Assembly: GCA_029961685.1 (NCBI GenBank)
Contig: JARWKL010000016.1
Location: 7,580,358-7,644,357 of the forward strand
Direction of reading: 5' to 3'
Length of the DNA: 64,000 nucleotides
Source: Aristolochia californica
Taxonomy: Eukaryota > Streptophyta > Magnoliopsida > Piperales > Aristolochiaceae
This document shows, one piece after another, positions 41,020 through 53,300 of this stretch. Every line of letters begins with the position of its first letter. Position 1 is the stretch's first letter. The notes beneath the pieces were generated by a model, which saw nothing but the letters and a program-made list of their open reading frames with translations, searched no databases and had not been told where the DNA came from. The translations under genes were made by a program, and so were the position numbers.

Positions 41020-42000
41020 TTGGGAGATTCCAATAGTACAACCCCTAATAATAAGCGTGGTGGAATTTTATAGGAAACAGACTTGTAACTGATCCTAACT
41101 TGCTTTAAATGTGGTGGATATGCATGCTAGGAACATGTTGAGGATGCAAGTGGACGTAATGATCCAAAATTTCAAGGAGTGGAAAAAAACAAATTCTCAA
41201 GCGGTTGGATATTTACGAGAGCCAAACAAACCACTTTTTGCCTATCTTTAGAAATCACAGATACTATATGGAACTATCTCTCTCAGCATTTGTGCATTTC
41301 CATCTTGGATGCTCAAATTTGTTTTCAGATCCAAACTTGAGTTTTCACTCTCCCTTTTTTTTTTTTTGTAAACAAAAAAGATATTAAGGCATAACAAAAT
41401 GAAATTTTTAGAGTTCATGTATGCAAAAAAAAATCTGAAAATTATTTCATGCTCTAAAAATGAAGTCCAAGGTTTTGTTATCCATGTTTGGGAAATTCCA
41501 CTAGTACAACCCCTAATAATAAGCTTGGTGGAATTTTATAAGAAAGGGACTTGTAACTGATCCTAACATGCTTTAAATGTGGTGGATATGCATGCCAGAA
41601 ACATATTGAGGATACAAGTGGACCTAATGATCCAAAAATATCAAGGAGTGGAAAAAATCAAATTCTCTAGTTATTGTTTATTTACGAGAGCCAAACAACC
41701 CACTTTTTGCCTATCCTTAAAAATCATAGATACTTTTTGGAACTATCTTTCTCAGCATTTGTGCATTTCCATCTTAGATGCTCAAATTTGTTTTCAGATT
41801 TGAACTTGAGTTTTCACTATCCGATTTTTTCTTGTAAACAAACAAGATATTAAGGCGTAACAAAATGAAACTTTTAGAGTTCATGTATGCAAAAAAAATT
41901 TGAAAATTATTTCACGCACTAAAAATGAACTCCAAGGTTTTGTTATCCATGTTTAGGAGATTCCAATAGTACAACCCCTAATAATAAGTTTGGTGGAATT
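41020..42000 (+). repeat. Duplicated tract, 3725-bp offset, copy 1
   Basis: The tail of 40645 and units 41111 and 41579 match 44745-45725. Shared rarities are GGAAACAGACTTG, GTGGACGTAATGATCC followed by the shortened AAAATTTC, CAAGCGG/GAAGCGG, TTGAGGATACAAG, TTCTCTAGTTATTG and AAACAAACAAGATATT. The offset is eight monomers. Confidence 0.72.
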
Positions 42001-42975
42001 TTATAGGAAACGGACTTGTAACTGATCCTAACATGCTTTAAATGTGGTGGATATGCATGCCAGAAACATGTTGAGGATGCAAGTGGACGTAATGATCCAA
42101 AAATTTCAAGGAGTGGAAAAAATCAAATTCTCAAGTGGTTGGATATTTACGAGAGCCAAACAACCCACTTTTTCCCTATCCTTAAAAATCACTGATACTA
42201 TATGGAACTATCTCTCTCAGCATTTGGGCATTTCCATCTTGGATGCTCAAATTTGTTTCCAGATCCAAACTTGAGTTTTCACTCTCCCATTTTTTCTTGT
42301 AAACAAAAAAGATATTAAGGCATTACAAAATGAAAATTTTAAAGTTCATGTATGCTAAAATAAGTCTGAAAGTTATTATACGAACTAAAAATGAACTCCA
42401 AGGTTTTGTTATCCATGTTAGGGAAATTCCACTAGTACAACCCCTATTAATAAGCTTGGTGGAATTTTATAGGAAAGGGACTTGTAACTGATCCTAACAC
42501 ACTTTAAATGTGGTTGAGATGAATGCCAGAAACGTATTGAGCATACAAGTGGACCTAATGATCCAAAAATATCAAGGAGTGGAAAAAATCAAATTCTCTA
42601 GTTGTTGGATATTTACCAGAGCCAAACAACCCACTTTTTGCCTATCCTTAAAAATCATCGATACTTTTTGGAACTATCTCTCTCAGCACTTGTGCAATTC
42701 CATCTTAGGTGCTCAAATTTGTTTTCAGATCCGAACTTTAGTTTGCACTCTCCCTTTTTTTCTCGTAAACAAAAAAGATATTCAGGCATAACAAAATGAA
42801 AATTTTAGAGTTCATGTATACAAAAAAAAGTTTGAAAATTATTTCACGCACTAAAAATGAACTCCACAGTTTTGTTATCCATGTTGGGGAGATTCCAATA
42901 GTACAACCCCTAATAATAAGCTGGGTGGAATTTTATAGGAAACGGACTTGTAACTGATCCTAACATGCTTTAAAT

Positions 42976-44374
42976 GTGGTGGATATGCATGCCAGAAACA
43001 TGTTGAGGATGCAAGTGGACCTAATGATCCAAAATTTTCAAGGAGTGGAAAAAATCAAATTCTCAAGAGGTTGGATATTTACCAGAGCCAAACAACCCAC
43101 TTTTTGCCAATCCTTAAAAATCGCAGATACTTTTTGGAATAATCTCTCTCAGCATTTGTGCATTTCATTCTTGGATGCTCAAATTTGTTTTCAGATCCAA
43201 ACTTGAGTTTTCACTCTCCCATTTTTTCTCGTAAACAAAAAAGATATTAAGGCATAACAAAATGAAAATTTTAGAGTTCATGTATGCAAAAAAAAAATTT
43301 GAAAATTATTTCACGCACTAAAAATGAACTCCAAGGTTTTGTTATCCATGTTTGGGAAATTCAACTAGTACAACCCCTAATAATAAGCTTGGTGGAATTT
43401 TATAGGAAAGGGACTTGTAACTGATCCTAACATGCTTTAAATGTGGTGGATATGCATGCCATAAACATTTTGAGGATGCAAGAGGACCTAATGATCCAAA
43501 AATTTCAAGGAGTGGAAAAAATCAAATTCTCAAGTGGTTGGATATTTAGTAGAGCCAAACAACCCACTTTTTGGCTATCCTTAAAAATCACCGATACTTT
43601 TTGGAACTATCTCTTTCAGCATTTGTGCATTACCATCTTGGATGCTCAAATTTGTTTTCAGATCCAAACTTGAGTTTTCACTCTCCAATTTTTTCTCGTA
43701 AACAAAAAAGATATTAAGGCATCAAAAAATGAAAATTTCAGAGTTCATGTATGCAAAAAAAAATTTGAAACTTATTTCACGCACTAAAAATGAACTCCAA
43801 GGTTTTTATATCCATGTTTGGGACATTCCACTCGTACAAGCCCTAATAATAAGTTAGGTGAAATTTTATAGAAAAGGGACTTCTAACTGATCGTTACTCT
43901 ATTTAAATGAGGTGGATATGCATGCCAGAAACATGTTGAGGATGCAAGTTGACCTAATGATCCAAAAATTTCAAGGAGTGGAAAAAATCAAATTGTCAAG
44001 TGGTTGGATATTTACTTATGCCAATCAACCCATTTTTTGCCTATCCTTAAAAATCGTAGATACCTTTCGGAACTATCTCTATCAACATTTCTGCATTTCC
44101 ATCATAGATGATCAAATTTGTTTTCAGTTCCGAACTTGAGTTTTCACTCTACCATTTTTTCTCGTAAACAAAAAAGATATTAAGCCATGCGAACATGAAA
44201 ATTTTAGAGTTCATGTATGCAAAAAAGAATATGAAAATTATTTCACGCACTAAAAATGAACTCCAAGGTTTTGATATCCATGTTTGGGAGATTCCAATAG
44301 TACAACCCCTAATAATAAGCTTGGGGGAATTTTATAGGAAATGGACTTGTAACTGATCCTAACATGCTTTAAAT
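42976..44374 (+). repeat. Three-monomer cassette reused in domain II
   Basis: Units 42976, 43443 and 43909 repeat the order of 35516-35982-36447 and 37840-38318-38782. Diagnostic strings are CATTTCATTCTTGG in the first unit, GCAAGAGGACC with TTTTTGGCTATCC in the second, and GCAAGTTGACC after an ATATCCATGTTTGGGACATT junction. Divergence is greater than between the two 2.32-kb copies, so this is an older relation. Confidence 0.65.
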
Positions 44375-44744
44375 GTGGTGGATATGCATGCCAGAAACAT
44401 GTTGAGGATACAAGTGGACTTAATATTCCAAAAATTTCTAGGAGTGGAAAAATTCAAATTCTCAAGTGGTTGGATATTTACAAGAGCCAAACAACCCACT
44501 TTTTGCCTCTCCTTAAAAATCACAGATACTTTTCGGAACTATCTCTCTCAGCATTTGTGCATTTCCATCTTGGATGCTCAAATTTGTTTTCAAATCCAAA
44601 CTTGAGTTTTCACTCTCCCAGTTTTTCTCGTAAACAAAAAAGATATTAAGGCATAACAAAATGAAAATTTTAGATTTTATGTATGCAAAATAATTTTGAA
44701 AATTATTTCACGCACTAAAAATGAACTCCAAGGTTTTGTTATCC

Positions 44745-45725
44745 ATGTTTGGGAGATTCCAATAGTACAACCCCTAATAATAAGCTTGGTGGAATTTTAT
44801 AGGAAACAGACTTGTAACTGATCCTAACATGCTTTAAATGTGGTGGATATGCATGCTAGAAACATGTTGAGGATGCAAGTGGACGTAATGATCCAAAATT
44901 TCAAGGAGTGGAAAAAAACATATTTTGAAGCGGTTGGATATTTACGAGAGCCAAACAACCCACTTTTTGCCTATCTTTAAAAATCACAGATACTATATGG
45001 AACTATCTCTCTCAGCATTTGTGCATTTCCATCTTGGATGCCCAAATTTGTTTTTAGATCCAAACATGAGTTTTCACTCTCCCTTTTTTTCTTGTAAACA
45101 AAAAAGATATTAACACATAACAAAATGAAATTTTTAGAGTTCATGTATGCAAAAAAAAATCTGAAAATTATTTCACGCTCTAAAAATGAAGTCCATGTTT
45201 TTTTATCCATGTTTGGGAAATTCCACTAGTACAACCCCTAATAATAAGCTTGGTGGAATTTTATAGGAAAGGGACTTGTAACTGATCCTAACATGCTTTA
45301 AATGTGGTGGATATGCATGCCAGAAACATATTGAGGATACAAGTGGACCTAATGATCCAAAAATATCAAGGAGTGGAAAAAATCAAATTCTCTAGTTATT
45401 GGATATTTACGAGAGCCAAACAACCCACTTTTTGCCTATCCTTAAAAATCATAGATACTTTTTGGAACTATCTCTCTCAGCATTTGTGCATTTCCATCTT
45501 AGATGCTCAAATTTGTTTTCAGATTCGAACTTGATTTTTCACTATCCAATTTTTTCTCGTAAACAAACAAGATATTAAGGCATAACAAAATGAAAATTTT
45601 AGAGTTCATGTATGCAAAAAAAATTTGAAAATTATTTCACGCACTAAAAATGAACTCCAAGGTTTTGTTATCCATGTTTAGGAGATTCCAATAGTACAAC
45701 CCCTAATAATAAGCTTGGTGGAATT
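44745..45725 (+). repeat. Duplicated tract, 3725-bp offset, copy 2
   Basis: This is the partner of 41020-42000. Similarity ends inside the tail of the 45304 unit, where this copy has TTTTATTGGAATGGGAC and the other continues TTTTATAGGAAACGGAC. Confidence 0.72.
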
Positions 45726-46077
45726 TTATTGGAATGGGACTTCTAACTGATCCTAACATGCTTTAAATGTGGTGGATATGCACGCCAGAAACATGTTTAG
45801 GACACAAGTGGACTTAATGATCCAAAAATTTCAAGCAGTGGAAAAAATCAAATTGTCAAGTGGTTGGATATTTACGAGAGCCAAAAAACCCACTTTTTGC
45901 CTATCCTTAAAAATCACAGATACTTTTTGGGACTATCTCTCTCAGCATTTGTGCATTTCCATCTTGGATGCCGAAATTTGTTTTCGGATCCAAACTTGAG
46001 TTTTCACTATCTCATTTTTTCTCGTAAAAAAAAATATTAAGGCATAACAAAATGAAAATTTTAGAGTTCATGTATGC

Positions 46078-46108
46078 AAAAAAAAAAAATAAAAAAAAAT
46101 TAAAATTA
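46078..46108 (+). repeat. Expanded A-rich tract
   Basis: The poly-A following TATGC, usually 7-10 A, is here about 13 A, a T, nine A, then TTAAAA. The monomer at 45769 is thereby about 474 bp. The poly-A is the most length-variable site of the satellite across all copies. Confidence 0.85.
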
Positions 46109-47170
46109 TTTCACACGCTAAAAATGAACTCCAAGGTTTTGTTATCCATGTTTGGGAAATTCCACTAGTACAACCCCTAATAATAAACTAGGTGGACTTT
46201 TATAGGAAAGGGACTTCTAACTGATCCTAAAATGCCTTAAATGTGGTGGATATGCATGCCAGAAACATGTTTAGGATGCACGAGGACCTAATATCCAAAA
46301 ATTTCAAGGAGTGGAAAAAATCAAATTCTCAAGTGGTTGGATATTTACCAGAGCTAAACATCCCACTTTTTCCCTATCCTTAAAAATCACAGATACTTTT
46401 TGGAACTATCTCCCGTAGCATTTGTGCATTACGATGTTGGATGCTCAAATTTGTTTTCTGATCCAAACTTGAGTTTTCACGCTCCCATTTTTTCTTGTAA
46501 AAAAAAAACATATTAAGGCATAACAAAATGAAAATTTTAGAGTTCATGTATGCACAAAAAAATTTTAAAATTATTTCACGCAACAAAAATGAACTCCATG
46601 TTTTTGTTATCCATGTTTGGGAAATTGCACCAGTACAACCCCTAATAATAAGCTTGGTGGAATTTTATAGAAAAGGGACTTGTAACTAATCCTAACATGC
46701 TTTAAATGTGGCGGACATGCATGCCAAAAACATGTTGAGGATGCAAGTAGACCTAATGATCATAAAATTTCAAGGAGTGGAAAAAATAAAATTCACTAGT
46801 GGTTGGATATTTACTAGAGCCAAACAACCTACTTTTTGCCTAGCGTTAAAAATCACAGATACTATTTGGAACTATCTCTTTCAGAATTTGTGCATTTCTA
46901 TCTTGGATGCTCAAATTTGTTTTCAGATCCAAACTTGAGTTTTCACTCTCCCATTTTTTCTCGTAAAAAAAAATAATAATAAGGTATAACAAAATGAAAA
47001 TTTTAGAGTTCATGTATGCAAAAAAATTGAAAATTATTTCACGCACTAAAAATGAACTCCAAGGTTTTGTTATGCAAGTTTGGGAAATTCCACTAGTACA
47101 ACCCCTAAAAATAAGCTTGGTGGAATTTTATAGGAAAGGGACATGTAACTGATCCTAACATGCTTTAAAT

Positions 47171-48099
47171 GTGGTGGATATGCATGCCAGAAACATGTTG
47201 AGGATACAAGTGGACCTAATGATCCAAAAATATCAAGGAGAGGAAAAAATCAAATTCTGAAGTGGTAGGATATTTACCAGAGCCAAACAACCCACTTTTT
47301 GCCTATCATTAAAAATCACAGATACTATTTGGAACTATCTCTCTCAGCATTTGTGCATTTCCAACTTGGATGCTCAAATTTGTTTTTAGATCCAAACTTG
47401 AGTTTTCACTCTCCCATTTTTTCTCGTAAACAAAAAATATATTAAGGCATAACAAATGAAAAATTTAGAGTTCATGTATGAAAAAAAAAAATTGAAAATT
47501 ATTTCACGCACTAAAAATGAACCCCCAGGTTTTGTTATTCATGTTTGGGAAATTCCACTAGTACAACCCCTAATAATAAGCTTGGTGGAATTTTATAGGA
47601 AAGGGACTTGGAACTGATCCTAACATGCTTTAAATGTGGTGGATATGCATGCCAGAAACATGTTGAGGATACAAGTGGACCTAATGATCCAAAAATTTCA
47701 AGGAGAGGAAAAAATCAAATTCTCAAGTGGTTGGATATTTACTAGAACCAAACAACCCACTTTTTGCCTATCATTAAAAATCACAGATACTATTTGGAAC
47801 TATCTCTCCCAGCATTTGTGCATTTCCAACTTGGATGCTCAAATTTGTTTTTAGATCCAAACTTGAGTTTTCACTAACCCATTTTTTCTCGTAAACAAAA
47901 AATATATTAAGGCATAACAAATGAAAAATTTAGAGTTCATGTATGAAAAAAAAAATTGAAAATTATTTCACGCACTAAAAATGAACTCCCTGGTTTTGTT
48001 ATCCATGTTTGGGAGATTCCATTAATACAACCCCTAATAATAAGCTTGGTGGAATTTTATAGGGAAGGGACTTGTAACTGATCCTAACATGCTTTAAAA
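47171..48099 (+). repeat. Adjacent near-identical monomer pair
   Basis: Units 47171 and 47636 share several variants found together nowhere else here: GGATACAAGTGG, GGAGAGGAAAA, CCTATCATTAAAAATCAC, TTTCCAACTTGG, AAAAAATATATTAAGG and the shortened AACAAATGAAAAATTTAG. This points to a recent single-monomer tandem duplication at the start of domain III. Confidence 0.8.
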
Positions 48100-48468
48100 G
48101 TGGTGGATATGCATGCCAGAAACATGTTGAGGATGCAAGTGGACTTAATGATCCAAAAATTTCTTGGAGTGGAAAAAATCAAATTCTCTAGTGGTTGGAT
48201 ATTTACTAGAGCCAAACAACCCACTTTTTGCCTATCATTAAAAATCACAAACTTGAGTTTTCACTCTTCCCATTTTTTCTCGTAAACAAAAAACATATTA
48301 AGGCTTAACAAAATGAAAATTTTAGAGTTTATGTATGCAAAATAAAATTTGAAAATTATTTCACGCACTAAAAATGAACTCAGAGGTTTTGTTATCCATG
48401 TTTGGATAATAAGCTTGGTGGAATTTTATAGGAAAGGGACTTGTAACTGATCCTAACATGCGTTAAAT
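48100..48468 (+). repeat. Short-class monomer with an additional 97-bp internal loss (369 bp)
   Basis: Two losses are present. Near 48248, TTAAAAATCACA runs straight into AACTTGAGTTTTCAC, skipping about 73 bp of the middle block. At 48405/48406 the standard 24-bp deletion occurs, here followed by CTTGGTGG (domain III haplotype). Together they account for the 97-bp shortfall relative to 466. Other domain III short-class units start at 49400, 51239, 51681, 52591, 53497, 54405, 56240, 56682, 57591 or 58057 (the unit before 58499), 58964 and 61269. Confidence 0.85.
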
Positions 48469-49841
48469 GTGGTGGATATGCATGCGAGAAACATGTTGAG
48501 GATGCAAGTGGACCTAATGATCCAAAAATTTCAAGGAGTGGAAAAAATCAAATTCTCAAGTGGTTGGAAATTTACAAGAGGCAAACACGCCATTTTATGC
48601 CTATCCTTCAAAATCACAGATACTTTTTGGAATTATCTCTCTCAGCATTTGTGCATTACCATCTTGGATGCTCCAATTAGTTTTCAGATCCAAACTTGAG
48701 TTTTCACTCTCCCATTTTTTCTCGTAAACAAAAAAGATATTAAGGCATTACAAAATGAAAATTTTAGAGTTCAGGTATGCAAAAAAAAATTTAAAATTAT
48801 TCGACGCACCAAAAATGAACTCCAAGCTTTTGTTATCCATGTTTGGGAAATTCCACTAGTACAACCCCTAATAATAAGGTTGGTGGAATTTTATAGGAAA
48901 GGGACATGTAACTGATCCTAACATTCTTTAAATGTGGTGGATAAGCATGCCAGAAACATATTGAGGTTGCAAGTGGACCTAATGATCCAAAAATTTCAAG
49001 GAGTGGAAAAAATCAAATTTTCAAGTGGTTGGATTTTTACCAGAGCCAAACAACCCACTTTTTGCCAGTCCTTAAAAATCACAGATACTTTTTGGAACTA
49101 TCTCTCTCTGCATTTGTGCATTTCAATCTTGGAAGCTCAAATTTGTTTTCAGAACCAAACTTGAGCTTTCACTATCCCATTTTTTCTCGTAAAAAAAAAA
49201 GATATTAAGGCATAACAAAATGAAAATTTTAGAGTTCATGTATGCAAAAAACAATTTGAAAATTATTTCACGCACTAAAAATGAACTACAAGGTTTTGTT
49301 GTCCATTATTGGGAAATTCCACTAGTACAAACCCAAATAATTAGCTTGGTGGAATTTTATAGGAAAGGGACTTGTAACTGATCCTAACATGCATTAAATG
49401 TGGTGGATATGCATGCCAGAAACATGTTGAGGACACAAGTAGACTTAATGATCCAAAAATTTCAAGTACTGGAAAAAATCAAATTCTCAAGTGGTTGAAT
49501 ATTTACTAGAGCCAAACAACCCACTTTTTGCCTATCCTTAAAAATCACAGATACTTTGTGGAACTATCTCTCTCAGCATTTGTGCATTACCATCTTGGAT
49601 GCTCAATGTTTTTTTCAGATCCTAACTTGTGTTTTCACTCTCCCATTTTTTCTCGTAAACAAAAAACATATTAAGGCACAACAAAATAAAAATTTTAGAG
49701 TTCATGTATGCAAAACTAATTTTGAAAATTATTTCACACACTAAAAATGAACTACAAGGTTTTGTTATCCATGTTTGGATAATAAGCTTGGAGGAATTTT
49801 ATAGGAAAGGGACTTGTAACTGATCCTAACATGCTTTAAAT
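48469..49841 (+). repeat. Three-monomer cassette, copy 1
   Basis: Units 48469, 48934 and 49400 correspond to 59872, 60338 and 60804 at an offset of 11403-11404 bp. Diagnostic strings are GGAAATTTACAAGAGGCAA, TTCAGGTATGC, CGCACCAAAAATG, GATAAGCATGCC, GTTGTCCATTATTGG and TTTCAAGTACTGG. The last unit carries the 24-bp deletion, but its partner does not. Confidence 0.72.
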
Positions 49842-50306
49842 GTGGTGGATATGCATGCTAGAAACATGTTGAGGATGCAAGCGGACCTAATGATCCAAAA
49901 ATTTCAGGGAGTGGAAAAAATCAAATTCTCAAGTGGTTGGATATTTACTAGAGCCAATCAACCTACTTTTTGCCTAGCGTTAAAAATCACAGACACTATT
50001 TGGAACTATCTCCTTTACCATTTGTGCATTTCCATCTTGGATGCTCAAATTTCTTTTCAGATCCAAACTTGAGTTTTCACTCTCCCATTTTTTCTCATAA
50101 AAAAAAAATTAAGGCATAACAAAATGAAAATTTTAGAGTTCATTTAAGCAAAAAAAAAAAAATTGAAAATTATTTCACGCAGTAAAAATGAACTCCAAGG
50201 TTTTGTTATCCAAGTCTGGGAAATTCCACTAGTACAACCCCTAAAAATAAGCTTGGTGGAATTTTATAGGAAAGGGACTTGTAACTGATCCTATCATGCT
50301 TTAAAT

Positions 50307-53300
50307 GTGGTGGATATGCATGCCAGAAACATGTTGAGGATGCAAGTGGACCTAACGATCCAAACATTTCAAAGGGTGGAAAAAATCAAATTCTAAAGTG
50401 GTTGGATATTTACCAGAGCCAAACAACCTACTTTTTGCCTATCCTTAAAAATCACAGATACTTTTTGGAACTATCTCTCTCAGCATTTGTGCATCACCAT
50501 CTTGGATGCTCAAATTTCTTTTCAGATCCAAACTTGAGTTTTCACTCGCCCATTTTATCTCGCAAACAAAAAAGATATTATGGCATAACAAAATGAATAT
50601 TTTAGAGTTCACGTATGCAAAAAAAATTCTGAAAATTATTTCACGCACTAAAAATGAGCTCCAAGGTTTTGTTATCCATGTTTGGGAAATTGCACTAGTA
50701 CAAGCCCTAATAATAAGCTTGGTGGAATTTTATCGGAAAGGGACTTGTAACTGATCCTAACATGCTTTAAATGTGGTGGATATGCATGCCAGAAACATTT
50801 TGAGGATGCAAGTGGACCTAAGGATACAAAAATTTCAAGGACTGGAAAAAATCAAATTCTCAAGGGGCTGGATATTTACCAGAGTCAAACAACCGAATTT
50901 TTGCCTCTCCTTAAAAATCACAGATACTTTTTGGAACTATCTCACTCAGCATTTGTGCATTTCCATCTTGGATGCTCAAATTTGTTTTCAGATCCAAACT
51001 TGAGTTTTCACTCTCCCATTTTTTCTCGTAATCAAAAAAATATTTAAGGCATAACAAAATGAAAATTATAGAGTTCATGTATGCAATAAAAAAATTGAAA
51101 ATTATTTTACTCACTAAAAATGAACTCCAAGGTTTTGTTATCCATGTTTGGGAAATTCCACTAGTACAACCCCTAATAGATAGCTTGGTGGATTTTTATA
51201 GGTAAGGGACTTGTAACTGATCCTAACATGCTTTAAATGTGGTGGATATGCATGCCAGAAACATGTTGAGGATGCAAGTGGACTTAATGATCCAAAAATT
51301 TCTAGGAGTGGAAAAAATCAAATTCTCTAGTGGTTGGAAATTTACCAGAGCCAAACAACCCACTTTTTGCCTATCCTTAAAAATCACAAATACTTTTTGG
51401 AACTATCTCTCTCAGCATTTGTGCATTTCCATCTTGGAGGCCCAAATTTGTTTTCAAAACCAAATTTGAGTTTTCACTCTCCCATTTTTTCTCGTTAACA
51501 AAAAAGATATTAAGGCATAACAAAATGAATATTTTAGAGTTTATGTATGCAAAAGAAATTTTGAAAATTATTTCACGCACTAAAATTGAACTCAAAAGTT
51601 TCGTTATCCATGTTTGGATAATAAGCTTGGTGGAATTTTATAGGAAAGGGACTTGTAACTGATCCTAACATGCGTTAAATGTGGTGGATATGCATGCCAG
51701 AAACATGTTGAGGATGCAAGTGGACCTAATGATCCAAAAATTTCAAGGAGTGGAAAAAATCAAATTCTCAAGTGGTTGAATATTTACCAGAGCCAAACAA
51801 CCCACGTTTTGCCTATCCTTAAAAATCGCAGATACTTTTTGGAACTATCTCTCTCAGCATTTGTGCATTTCTATCTTCGATGCTCAAATTTGTTTTCAGA
51901 TCCAAACTTGAGTTTTCACTCTCCCATTTTTTCTCGTAAATAAAAAAGATATTAAGGCATAACAAAAAAAAATTTTTAGAGTTCATGTATGCAAAAAAAA
52001 ATTTGAAAATTATTTCACTCACTAAAAATGAACTACAAGGTTTTGTTATCCATGTTTGGATAATAAGCTTGGAGGAATTTTAAAGGAAATGGACTTGTAA
52101 CTGATCCTAACATGCTTTAAATGTGGTGGATTAGCATGACAGAAACATGTTGAGGATGCAAGTGGACCTAATCATCCAAAAATTTCAAGGTGTGGAAAAA
52201 ATCAAATTCTCAAGTGGTTTGATATTTACCAGAGTCAAACAACCTACTTTTTTCCTATCTTTAAAAATCACAGATACTTTTTGAAACTATATCTCTCACT
52301 GCATTTGTGCATTTCAATCTTGGATGCTCAAATTTTTTTTTAGATCCAAACTTGAGTTTTCACTCTCCTATTTTTTCTCGTAAACAAAAAACATATTAAG
52401 GCATAAAAAAATGAAAATTATATAGTTCATGTACGCAATAAAAAATTGGAAAATTATTTCACACACTAAAAATGAACTCCAAGCTTTTGTTACCCATGTT
52501 TGGGAAAGTCCACTAGTACAACCCCTAATAGATAGCTTGGTGGATTTTTATAGATAAGGGACTTGTAACTGATCCTAACATACTTTAAATGTGGTGGATA
52601 TGCATGCCAGAAACATGTTGAGGATGCAAGTGGACTTAATGATCCAAAAATTTCTAGGAGTGGAAAAATCAAATTCTCAAGTGGTTGGATATTTACCAGA
52701 CCCAAACAACCCAATTTTTGCCTCTCCTTAAAAATCACAGATACTTTTCGGAACTATCTCTCTCATCATTTGTGAATTTCCATCTTGGATGCTCAAATTT
52801 GTTTTCAGATCCAAACTTCAGTTTTCACTCTCCCATTTTTTCTCGTTAACAAAAAAGATATTAAGGCATAACAAAATGAAAATTTAAGATTTTATGTATG
52901 CTAAATAATTTTGAAAATTATTTCACGCACTAAAAATGAACTCCAAGGTTTTGTTATCCATGTTTGGATAATAAGCTTTCCGGAATTTTATAGGAAAGGT
53001 TCTTGCAACTGATCCTAACATGCGTTAAATGTGGTGGATATGCATGCCAGAAACTTGTTGAGCATGCAAGTGGACCTTATGATCCAAAAATTTCAAGGAG
53101 TGGAAAAAGTCAAATTCTCAAGTGGTTGGATATTTACTAGAGCCAAACAACCCACTTTTTGCCTATCCTTAAAAATTACAGATACTATTTGGAACTATCT
53201 CTCTCAACATTTGTGCATTACCATCTTGGATGCTCAAATTTTTTTCCAGATCCAAACTTGAGTTTTCACTCTCCCATTTTTTCTCGTAAACAAAAAACAT

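Larger units (their letters stand above)
33188..47170 (+). repeat. Domain II: monomers lacking the 24-bp deletion class
   Basis: About 30 monomers, nearly all 461-468 bp. None carries the 24-bp deletion seen in the flanking domains. Common diagnostic variants are GAGATTCCAATAGTAC, TTTACGAGAGCC, ACTATATGG and GTGTTGGATATGC. Higher-order units of about 2.32 kb and a 3725-bp offset duplication lie inside. Borders are by-eye and uncertain by roughly one monomer. Confidence 0.6.
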
